Below, in pieces: positions 1-4,818 of a stretch of 5,201 nt of DNA. Both the position numbers and the translations under genes were made by a program. The notes beneath the pieces are model-generated. The model was not told where the DNA came from, ran no database searches, and was given only the letters and a program-made list of their open reading frames with translations. The DNA lies in contig DASPJR010000018.1 of the NCBI GenBank assembly GCA_035628505.1, positions 1 through 5,201 on the forward strand, read 5' to 3'. The first letter of the stretch is position 1. Every line of letters begins with the position of its first letter. The DNA is from DASPJR01 sp035628505. Its GTDB lineage: Bacteria > Planctomycetota > SZUA-567 > H5-PLA8.

Positions 1-320
1 GTTTCTATAAGAAAGTGAACGTGATTGGGCATCACAACCCATTCGAGGAGTCGATACCGAGCGCCGTCGAAAAAGAGCATGACATTCTCAACTATACGCG
101 CAGCGGCAGGGTCTTTCAGATGGCAAGCGCCGTATCCGGCATCGAGCCACGTTTCCATTTTGTTTCGTGCCTCTGGATTGCTTTCTGCGCCTAAACCTAT
201 GGACATTTCAAGCAGCTCTTTATGCGGTAATGCGTCCGCAAGGCGAAAGGTAATGAACTGGATGAGGTCGGGCACATCGAAATGCGGAAGGTAACCGCGG
301 GAGTTCCATTCAAGATGCGC
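1..320 (-). CDS. REP-associated tyrosine transposase (RAYT, IS200-like Y1 family), 5' part only
   Basis: The minus-strand frame reads from about position 320 down to 3 without a stop and runs off the window. Near its beginning it reads LEWNSRGYLPHFDVP and then QFITFRLADALP. Close to the left edge it reads EWVVMPNHVHFLIE. The MPNHVH segment carries the HUH (His-hydrophobic-His) metal-binding motif of Y1 single-strand transposases, and the whole arrangement is that of RAYT proteins, which are thought to process and move REP hairpins. The catalytic tyrosine helix would lie beyond the window, so activity cannot be judged. No ATG, GTG or TTG precedes the conserved start in frame. The nearest ATG (339-337) is in another frame and reaches a TGA after nine codons. 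The first in-frame alternative is a GTG at 275-273, inside the conserved region. The gene is therefore either frame-disrupted at its start or dependent on slippage. The hairpin repeats immediately upstream support the RAYT call. Confidence 0.85.
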
Positions 321-321
321 G

Positions 322-330
322 TTTTTTTTT
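322..330 (-). other. Nine-base homopolymer (T9 on plus, A9 on the coding strand) at the RAYT start
   Basis: Between the ATG at 339-337 and the conserved RAYT frame lie nine A residues on the coding strand. With nine, the ATG frame gives MPAKKKRAS and stops. With eight, it would continue as MPAKKNAHLEWNSRGYLPHF, a natural RAYT N-terminus. This may be a real frameshift mutation, a transcriptional slippage site or a sequencing error. The sequence alone cannot tell which. Confidence 0.6.
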
Positions 331-360
331 GGCGGGCATGGTGGGCTCCAGTGTTTGGGC

Positions 361-438
361 GGCGGGACGCGGCAGTCCCAGCGGGCCGGCGGGACGCCGG
401 CGATCCCAGTGGCCGGCGGGACGCCGGCGGTCCCAGTC
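361..438 (-). repeat. REP-like hairpin array, three copies at 27-bp period
   Basis: Three head-to-tail units start at plus-strand positions 361, 388 and 415, exactly 27 bp apart. On the minus strand each unit starts with a CTGGGA tag. In the two better copies the tag is followed by a hairpin of GCCGGC, a five-base loop (GTCCC) and GCCGGC (plus positions 385-401 and 412-428). The copy nearest the transposase (361-381) has lost one stem base and is degenerate. An alternative stem, GGGAC/GTCCC, is also available. The array fills the gap between the stop codon of the membrane-protein gene (439-441) and the RAYT start. A conserved 5' tag plus a GC-rich hairpin beside a RAYT gene is the layout of REP/BIME elements. 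A related solo copy is at 4689-4713. The peptide-like RRDAG repeats read across it on the plus strand are an artefact of the 27-bp period. Confidence 0.8.
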
Positions 439-1305
439 TTACGCATCCATCGCCTGCATGCGCCGCAATTCCAGTTCTTCGTAACGCTTGCGCGCCTGGG
501 CGATGTTGCCTCCGCAGACGGCGGCGAGAATGACTCCAGAGAGCAACAAGGGGTAATAGACGCCGTAGGGCTGCCCGGTCAGCAGCGCAACAACTCCGGC
601 AATTAAAAGCAGCACGCCACAAACCGTTAGAGCACAAAGGCACCCGATGACAAAATTCCGCGCACGGCCGAGAAACGCCAGCGTGCCGAGCAGTCCGCAA
701 AGCAGGCCAAACATAATACCAATCGCCGCTCCGACGAGACCTCCCTGCGCATCAGTCCACCAGGCGACGCTGCTGGCCGACGCTGCCGGAAGAACTTCCA
801 CAAGCTTGAGATCGCTCAGCCATACCTTACCCGCGCCAGGGAAAATGAGGCTGATTTCAAGCGATGACGGGTGTGTCTTCGCTCCTGCCGCGTTAAACGG
901 CAGCTCAAAGCGGCGCCAGCCGGAAGCGCCTTCCAGATGCTGCGTCGGTCCGGATTCCCCAAGCGTTCGCGAGAAGAACGCAGCACCGTCGGGAAAGTAG
1001 CTCCACATCTCGAGGTAGGCCTTGCCTTGGACGCCCTCGTACCGTACCTGTCCGGTAATCGCGTAAATATCGGCATCAATGCCGGGCTTTTCGAGCTTCA
1101 AGAACTTGATGGTGAGTGGCTCGGCTTTGCTGTTCTCCAGCCGCAACACCTCTGCATTTAACGTCGTATCTTTCTCCAGCTCGCCAGCCAGGATTTGCCC
1201 TTCGGCCTTAGCTTTCGGCCAGCTGATTTCCTGCAGCGTCTGCTCGGCCGCCCGGCTGACTGAGGTCGCCGCCAGTACTAGAAGTATCAGAAAGAGCTTG
1301 TGCAT
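439..1305 (-). CDS. Signal-peptide protein with an extracytoplasmic beta-rich domain and three C-terminal membrane helices
   Basis: A 288-residue protein of no assigned function. Residues 1-20 are a typical signal peptide (MHKLFLILLVLAATSVSRAA, probable cleavage before EQ). Residues 21-175 form an extracytoplasmic region rich in beta-type sequence, with KAYLEMWSYFPDG and FFSRTLGESGP motifs near 95-120 and WRRFELPF near 130. This resembles a jelly-roll or carbohydrate-binding fold, but that is inference. Three hydrophobic helices follow at about 189-213, 218-243 and 249-268, then a charged cytoplasmic tail (ARKRYEELELRRMQAMDA). The ATG at 1305-1303 was chosen over the longer open frame because it begins the signal peptide and is preceded by GGAGG (1316-1312) six bases upstream. 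That site lies inside the DUF2089 gene, whose 3' end overlaps this gene by 98 bp. The pair is probably co-transcribed. A role as membrane partner or sensor for the DUF2089 protein is a guess from context. Confidence 0.8.
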   Translation of the reverse strand: MHKLFLILLVLAATSVSRAAEQTLQEISWPKAKAEGQILAGELEKDTTLNAEVLRLENSKAEPLTIKFLKLEKPGIDADIYAITGQVRYEGVQGKAYLEMWSYFPDGAAFFSRTLGESGPTQHLEGASGWRRFELPFNAAGAKTHPSSLEISLIFPGAGKVWLSDLKLVEVLPAASASSVAWWTDAQGGLVGAAIGIMFGLLCGLLGTLAFLGRARNFVIGCLCALTVCGVLLLIAGVVALLTGQPYGVYYPLLLSGVILAAVCGGNIAQARKRYEELELRRMQAMDA

Positions 1306-1591
1306 GGCCTGCCTCCATATCTTTCTTATGTGCCATGAGTAATGCTTTGAATGTTGCGGCATCGAGCTTGCCATCGGCATAATGCTGCCGCAGTGTTCGC
1401 TCGAGCTCGCTTTGCCGCTGAGCGGACTCCAGGGACCGGATCTTGTCAATCAGCCGATCCAGCCGCAGCCGCACGGTTGGGTAGGAGATCCCATATGCCG
1501 TGGCGAGCTCCTTAAGTGAGCCTGAGGCGAGGATAAATCGCTTCAGGAACGACAAGTCTTCGTCCGAAAGCTCCTCAATCCACTTCGCCAA
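1208..1591 (-). CDS. DUF2089 family helix-turn-helix protein
   Basis: A 127-residue protein. Residues 4-50 (WIEELSDEDLSFLKRFILAS, then SLKELATAYGISYPTVRLRLDRLIDKI) match the conserved core of DUF2089, a helix-turn-helix region probably used to bind DNA. The N-terminal zinc ribbon found in other DUF2089 proteins is absent. Residues 66-90 (LRQHYADGKLDAATFKALLM and following) resemble a short helical tail motif of the SHOCT type. The start is the TTG at 1591-1589: AAAGGAG (1607-1601) lies nine bases upstream and MAKWIEELS is the natural N-terminus. Extending to the TTG at 1645 would translate the operator-like repeats. The last 32 residues (about 96-127) are low-complexity, rich in S, G, A and Q, and overlap the signal-peptide region of the next gene. 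They look like an extension past the conserved domain. Two palindromes over its leader suggest autoregulation. The family call is firm; the regulatory target is unknown. Confidence 0.82.
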   Translation of the reverse strand: MAKWIEELSDEDLSFLKRFILASGSLKELATAYGISYPTVRLRLDRLIDKIRSLESAQRQSELERTLRQHYADGKLDAATFKALLMAHKKDMEAGHAQALSDTSSTGGDLSQPGGRADAAGNQLAES

Positions 1592-1603
1592 GGCAATCCG
1601 CTC

Positions 1604-1641
1604 CTTTAACAAAGTTAAAGTACACTTCAATATTGTTAAAG
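1604..1641 (-). promoter_or_regulatory. Tandem palindromic operator-like sites over the DUF2089 leader
   Basis: Site 1 (1604-1620) is a perfect 7-3-7 dyad, CTTTAAC-AAA-GTTAAAG. Site 2 (1625-1641), CTTCAAT-ATT-GTTAAAG, has the same layout with two mismatches in the left arm. The two centres are exactly 21 bp apart, two helical turns, so dimers would bind on the same face. On the transcribed strand site 1 runs into the AAAGGAG ribosome binding site, and site 2 lies just downstream of the proposed -10. A bound protein would block both initiation and early elongation. The DUF2089 product is the obvious candidate ligand, by inference. Confidence 0.55.
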
Positions 1642-1653
1642 TCAAGATGGCGT

Positions 1654-1683
1654 CATATAAAAACGATCAGCGAATTCAGACAA
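1654..1683 (-). promoter_or_regulatory. Candidate promoter for the DUF2089/membrane-protein pair
   Basis: Minus strand: -35 TTGTCT (1683-1678), 18-bp spacer, -10 TATATG (1659-1654), in an AT-rich patch. Transcription would start near 1647 and run directly into the tandem palindromes. The match to the sigma-70 consensus is moderate. Confidence 0.4.
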
Positions 1684-1701
1684 TGATTGTCCTGATTGTC
1701 T
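1678..1701. promoter_or_regulatory. Cluster of ATTGTC half-sites between the divergent promoters
   Basis: Three copies of ATTGTC occur here: one inverted (1679-1684) and two direct (1686-1691 and 1695-1700). They make a perfect dyad, GACAAT-G-ATTGTC (1679-1691), and a wider one, AGACAAT-N10-ATTGTCT (1678-1701). The cluster ends where the proposed -35 of the suf promoter begins and covers the proposed -35 of the DUF2089 promoter. It is a candidate operator for the Rrf2-type regulator or another factor. It does not closely match the E. coli IscR motifs I know. Confidence 0.4.
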
Positions 1702-1729
1702 TGACTGTAGTGCGCATGAGCGTTAAAAG
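1701..1729 (+). promoter_or_regulatory. Candidate promoter of the rrf2-suf operon
   Basis: -35 TTGACT (1701-1706, five of six to TTGACA), 17-bp spacer, -10 TAAAAG (1724-1729, four of six). It would give a leader of about 60 bases before the regulator's ATG at 1796. It lies against the ATTGTC cluster, consistent with regulation at this site. Confidence 0.4.
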
Positions 1730-1761
1730 AGAGACATGCGGCGGCTTTGGCGGCCGGAGCA

Positions 1762-1779
1762 GTAACCAAAGTAACCAAA
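1762..1779 (+). repeat. Tandem 9-bp duplication in the rrf2 leader
   Basis: GTAACCAAA occurs twice without a gap (1762-1770 and 1771-1779). It lies directly before the AAGGAG ribosome binding site (1779-1784) of the regulator gene. It may be a simple slippage duplication; no function is evident. Confidence 0.5.
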
Positions 1780-1795
1780 AGGAGTGCTCAGACGA

Positions 1796-2302
1796 ATGAA
1801 GTATTCACAGAGCACAGAGCTGGCTATCGACAGCATGTTCTATATGGCCGCGCATCCGGAATCGACGGACTTTTCTGTCGAACAGGTCGCGCAGGCGCAA
1901 CATGTTTCGGTGTCCTATCTGGCGAAGATCTTTCAGCAACTGGTCAAGGCCGGCTTGCTGCGGTCTCATCGCGGCTCCAAAGGTGGTTATTCGCTTGGCC
2001 GCGCGCCAAAGCAGATCACCCTTCGTGATGTCGCCATCGTCTTCGAAGGCAGCTCCCCGCTTTACGAGTGCAACGCGAACTCCAAGCTCTGCCATGCCGG
2101 TCCCAAGTGCCTGATTCTGGCGACCTTCAGCGAGGCCGAACGCAGAATGCATGAGGTGCTCGAGCGCGTTTCGCTGCAGGACATCGTCAATCACAGCGCG
2201 CGCGACGCGGCGTGGATCAAACCGGCTTCAGGCGAGCCGAGTCAAACAGTTTCAGAAGTAAGCGACGTGGCCGTGACACCCGCATTGAACGTTCAGAAAT
2301 AA
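1796..2302 (+). CDS. Rrf2 family transcriptional regulator, IscR-like, with three putative Fe-S ligand cysteines
   Basis: A 168-residue DNA-binding protein that opens the suf gene cluster. The N-terminus MKYSQSTELAIDSMFYMA is typical of Rrf2 proteins. A winged helix follows: helix-turn-helix about 26-51 (VEQVAQAQHVSVSYLAKIFQ) and wing SHRGSKGGYSLGR (57-69), the family hallmark. Cysteines at 92, 99 and 105 (C-X6-C-X5-C) fall where E. coli IscR has Cys92, Cys98 and Cys104, so a [2Fe-2S] or similar cluster probably binds here. The first interval is one residue longer than in IscR. The C-terminal 28 residues are a low-complexity tail. The ATG at 1796 was chosen over a GTG at 1784 because the latter overlaps the AAGGAG ribosome binding site (1779-1784). 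sufC follows after 34 bp, implying co-transcription and cluster-dependent feedback on SUF synthesis. Whether it behaves as IscR, SufR or another Rrf2 subtype cannot be settled from sequence. Confidence 0.9.
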   Translation: MKYSQSTELAIDSMFYMAAHPESTDFSVEQVAQAQHVSVSYLAKIFQQLVKAGLLRSHRGSKGGYSLGRAPKQITLRDVAIVFEGSSPLYECNANSKLCHAGPKCLILATFSEAERRMHEVLERVSLQDIVNHSARDAAWIKPASGEPSQTVSEVSDVAVTPALNVQK

Positions 2303-2336
2303 GATCAGAAGCAAAGGGACAAAGGAATTTAAAGAA

Positions 2337-3146
2337 ATGAGCGATACGCCGTTGCTGGTCATCGAAGATCTTCATGTGAAGGTCGCGGAAAAGGAAATCC
2401 TGAAAGGGCTGAGCCTCACTCTGAACCGGGGCGAGGTCCATGTGCTGCTTGGGCAGAACGGTACGGGAAAGAGCACGCTGGCGTATGCCATCGCGGGTCA
2501 CCCGAATTACACCGTCACGTCCGGCAAGGTCTGGATCAATGGTGAAGACCTGCTGGCCATGGAAGCCGACGAACGCGCGCGCAAAGGCATCTTCCTGGCA
2601 TTCCAGGCGCCGATCAGCGTTCCGGGCGTCTCCGTCGCGAACTTCCTGCGCACGGCGTACCAGGCGCGTTTCCACGGCGGCGTGGCGAAGGCCACGGACA
2701 AGACGGCCGGCGCGAGCAGCGGCTTCTCGGTGATGGAGTTCCAGAAGAAGCTGATGGCGGCGATGAAGAGTCTGAAGATCGATCCGACGCTCGCCAGCCG
2801 CTACCTGAACGAAGGCTTTTCAGGCGGCGAAAAGAAGCAGATGGAAATTCTGCAGATGGCCATGCTGCAGCCGACGCTGGCGATGCTCGACGAAACCGAT
2901 TCGGGCCTGGACTTGGATAAGCTGCAGGTGGTGGGCGAAGGCGCCGCGCGACTGGCGAAGGAGCACGGCATGGGCGTGCTGGTGATCACGCATTACAAAC
3001 GCCTGCTCAATTACATTAAGCCCACGCACGCACACCTGCTTGTCGACGGCAAGATCGGAATTTCGATGGGACCAGAACTGGTCGATGAACTCGAAGCGAA
3101 GGGCTACGAGTACATCAAGAATACGTACGTGAAGAAGAGCGCGTAA
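2337..3146 (+). CDS. sufC: Fe-S cluster assembly ATPase SufC
   Basis: A 269-residue cytosolic ABC-type ATPase that drives conformational change in the SufBCD scaffold during iron-sulfur cluster assembly. All nucleotide-binding motifs are present: Walker A GQNGTGKST (39-47), Q-loop Q90 in LAFQAP, ABC signature FSGGEKK (161-167), Walker B with D185-E186 in LAMLDETDSG, D-loop SGLD, and the switch histidine H219 in VITHY. FSGGEKKQMEILQMAMLQP and the DETDSGLD stretch are characteristic of SufC rather than of transporters, and no membrane-domain gene is nearby. The protein is about 20 residues longer than typical SufC (around 250), mainly through an insert at about 113-131 (HGGVAKATDKTAGASSGFS). 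AAAGGAA (2321-2327) lies nine bases before the ATG. It is the first suf structural gene here, ahead of sufB. Confidence 0.97.
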   Translation: MSDTPLLVIEDLHVKVAEKEILKGLSLTLNRGEVHVLLGQNGTGKSTLAYAIAGHPNYTVTSGKVWINGEDLLAMEADERARKGIFLAFQAPISVPGVSVANFLRTAYQARFHGGVAKATDKTAGASSGFSVMEFQKKLMAAMKSLKIDPTLASRYLNEGFSGGEKKQMEILQMAMLQPTLAMLDETDSGLDLDKLQVVGEGAARLAKEHGMGVLVITHYKRLLNYIKPTHAHLLVDGKIGISMGPELVDELEAKGYEYIKNTYVKKSA

Positions 3147-3156
3147 AGGAACATCA

Positions 3157-3223
3157 ACCACAGAGAACACAGAGTAGGCTCTCTAAAAAAAGATTTCTCT
3201 GTGTTCTCTGTGATCTCTGTGGT
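3157..3223. repeat. Inverted CACAGAG-type dispersed repeat between sufC and sufB
   Basis: CACAGAGAACACAGAG (3159-3174) is the exact reverse complement of 3197-3212, giving a 16-bp perfect stem around a 22-base A-rich loop. A further copy of the CTCTGTG unit with GGT (3215-3223) could pair instead with ACCACAGAG (3157-3165). The sequence is built from an 8-base CTCTGTGT/CTCTGTGA-like unit. Similar ACCACAGAGAACACAGAG inverted repeats are scattered between genes in many bacterial genomes (general knowledge, not searched). There is no U-run after the stem, so it is not a classical terminator. In mRNA it could stabilise the sufC end or attenuate transcription into sufB. It stops two bases short of the A-rich stretch leading into the sufB ribosome binding site. 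Confidence 0.75.
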
Positions 3224-3242
3224 GAAAAAAGGACTCTCGACT

Positions 3243-4688
3243 ATGAGTGAAATCAAACGCGAACCGGCGGCGACGGAACCTGTGGCGGACATCAATCCCG
3301 CTTCCGATATCGTCAAGGATTACAAGTTCGGCTTCCACGAGACGGAGAAGCACTCTTTCCGTACCAAGAAGGGGCTGACCCGCGAAACGGTGGCGGAAAT
3401 CTCCGAGCAGAAGAACGAGCCGAAGTGGATGCGCGATTTCCGCCTACGCGCGCTCGACGTCTATTTCAAGAAGCCGATGCCAAACTGGGGCGGCGACTTG
3501 TCGGGGATCGACTTCGACAACATCACGTACTACCTGAAGCCGACCGATCAGAAGTATGACACCTGGGACATGGTGCCCGAAGAGATCAAGCGCACCTATG
3601 ACAAACTCGGCATCCCCGAAGACGAACGCAAGTTCCTCGGCGGCGTCGGAGCGCAGTACGACTCCGAAGTCGTCTACCACAACCTGAAAGGGCAGTGGGA
3701 AGAGAAGGGCGTGCTGTTCCTGTCTCCCGAAGAAGCGGTCAATCAGCATCCGGATCTGGTGAAGGAATACTTCGGCACCATCATTCCGCCAGCTGATAAT
3801 AAATTTGCGGCGCTGAACAGCGCAGTGTGGTCGGGCGGATCGTTCATCTACGTGCCCAAGGGCGTGAAGATCGACATTCCGCTGCAGGCGTACTTCCGCA
3901 TCAACGCCAAGAACATGGGCCAGTTCGAACGCACGCTGATCATTGTCGATGAAGGCGCGTTCGTGCATTACGTCGAAGGCTGCACCGCGCCCGTGTACAG
4001 CTCCGATTCGCTGCACAGCGCCGTCGTAGAAATTGTCGTGAAGAAGGGCGGCCGCTGCCGCTACACGACCATTCAGAACTGGTCGACGAACGTCTACAAT
4101 CTCGTAACCAAGCGCGCCGTGGCTTACCAGGACGCGACGATGGAGTGGATCGACGGCAACATCGGCAGCAAGCTGACGATGAAGTATCCGGCCGTCTACA
4201 TGATGGAACCCGGCGCGCGCGGCGAGATTCTCTCGATCGCCTTCGCCGGCAAGGGCCAGCACCAGGATGCGGGCGCAAAAGTCGTTCACTGCGCGCCGAA
4301 CACCTCGTCGCTGATCACGAGCAAGTCCATCAGCAAAGACGGCGGTCGCACCAGCTACCGCGGCCTGTGCAAAGTGTTGGACGGCGCCGACAACGCTAAG
4401 AGCCGCGTGGTCTGCGACGCGCTGCTGCTGGACGAAAAGAGCCGCAGCGACACGTACCCGTACATCGAGGTTGACGCGGACAAAGTTGGCGTTGAGCACG
4501 AAGCGTCTGTGAGCAAGATCAGCGAAGAGCAACTCTTCTACCTGATGAGCCGCGGGCTGAGCGAAGACGAAGCGGCCAAGATGATCGTGACCGGCTTCAT
4601 CGAGCCGCTCATTAAGGAACTGCCCATGGAATACGCGGTCGAAATGAACCGCCTCATCGAGCTGGAGATGGAAGGGACGGTTGGGTAA
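3243..4688 (+). CDS. sufB: Fe-S cluster assembly scaffold protein SufB
   Basis: A 481-residue cytosolic scaffold subunit on which SUF builds nascent iron-sulfur clusters, working with SufC and SufD. The sequence is SufB-like throughout: an N-terminal helical part (KWMRDFRLRALDVYFKKPMP about 61-80, then WGGDLSGIDFDNITYYLKP), and a central and C-terminal beta-helix region (SGGSFIYVPKGVKIDIPLQ about 197-215, VEGCTAP 244-250, NWSTNVYNL about 279-287). Cys391 in RVVCDALL and Glu420 in VGVEHEAS are 29 residues apart, the same spacing as the functional Cys405 and Glu434 of E. coli SufB. His419 corresponds to His433. The family-typical EYAVEMNRLIELEMEG ends the protein. The ATG at 3243 is preceded by AAAAAAGGA (3225-3233) nine bases upstream. 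An upstream in-frame extension to 3201 would translate the dispersed repeat and was rejected. The gap to sufC is 96 bp. Confidence 0.97.
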   Translation: MSEIKREPAATEPVADINPASDIVKDYKFGFHETEKHSFRTKKGLTRETVAEISEQKNEPKWMRDFRLRALDVYFKKPMPNWGGDLSGIDFDNITYYLKPTDQKYDTWDMVPEEIKRTYDKLGIPEDERKFLGGVGAQYDSEVVYHNLKGQWEEKGVLFLSPEEAVNQHPDLVKEYFGTIIPPADNKFAALNSAVWSGGSFIYVPKGVKIDIPLQAYFRINAKNMGQFERTLIIVDEGAFVHYVEGCTAPVYSSDSLHSAVVEIVVKKGGRCRYTTIQNWSTNVYNLVTKRAVAYQDATMEWIDGNIGSKLTMKYPAVYMMEPGARGEILSIAFAGKGQHQDAGAKVVHCAPNTSSLITSKSISKDGGRTSYRGLCKVLDGADNAKSRVVCDALLLDEKSRSDTYPYIEVDADKVGVEHEASVSKISEEQLFYLMSRGLSEDEAAKMIVTGFIEPLIKELPMEYAVEMNRLIELEMEGTVG

Positions 4689-4713
4689 CTGGGAGCGCCG
4701 GCACCTGGCCGGC
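4689..4713 (+). repeat. Solo REP-like element after the sufB stop codon
   Basis: Directly after the sufB TAA comes the CTGGGA tag and a hairpin of GCCGGC (4697-4702), loop ACCTG, and GCCGGC (4708-4713). Compared with the array copy at 411-438 (minus strand), 21 of 26 bases are identical. Both stem arms are unchanged and three of the five loop bases differ. As in the array, it begins at a stop codon with the tag nearest the upstream gene. It lies in the 130-bp sufB-sufD gap and would form a hairpin in the suf transcript. Confidence 0.7.
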
Positions 4714-4772
4714 ATGAATCCCATCGCATCGCACGGACGCGGTGCCCTTGAATACAAATACTGAAGAAACGG

Positions 4773-4783
4773 CCCCAGCGGGG
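4773..4783. repeat. Short GC hairpin in the sufB-sufD gap
   Basis: CCCC-AGC-GGGG forms a small hairpin about 35 bases before the sufD ATG. There is no U-run after it, so it is not a convincing terminator. The rest of the 4714-4818 gap shows no other structure that I can support. Confidence 0.35.
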
Positions 4784-4818
4784 ACTACATCAGTTCGTTG
4801 AAGGAAGAACGTACATCC

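Noticed and set aside
361..436. CRISPR array
   Set aside because: The units are contiguous at 27 bp, with no unique spacers of proper length and no cas genes nearby. The hairpin tag structure fits REP elements.
282..533. Plus-strand open frame with RRDAG-type peptide repeats
   Set aside because: The repeats come only from the 27-bp period of the hairpin array (nine codons). The frame runs antisense to the membrane-protein gene and has no supporting start signal.
1306..1449. N-terminal extension of the membrane protein to 1449
   Set aside because: It would place a polar stretch before an obvious signal peptide and overlap the DUF2089 helix-turn-helix gene further. The ATG at 1305 has a good ribosome binding site.
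3157..3223. Intrinsic terminator between sufC and sufB
   Set aside because: The stem is long but no U-run follows on either strand in the right place, and sufB needs transcription from upstream because no clear promoter was seen in the gap.
3104..3316. Minus-strand open frame containing FTTEITENTEK
   Set aside because: This peptide is a well-known false translation of the CACAGAG dispersed repeat and overlaps sufC and sufB.
3444..4757. A 437-codon open frame on the minus strand opposite sufB
   Set aside because: It mirrors the GC-rich codon use of sufB, has an arginine-, valine- and histidine-rich composition without recognisable motifs, and lies fully antisense to a certain gene.
4714..4764. 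Sixteen-codon open frame between sufB and sufD
   Set aside because: It starts inside the repeat flank with no ribosome binding site and shows no recognisable sequence.
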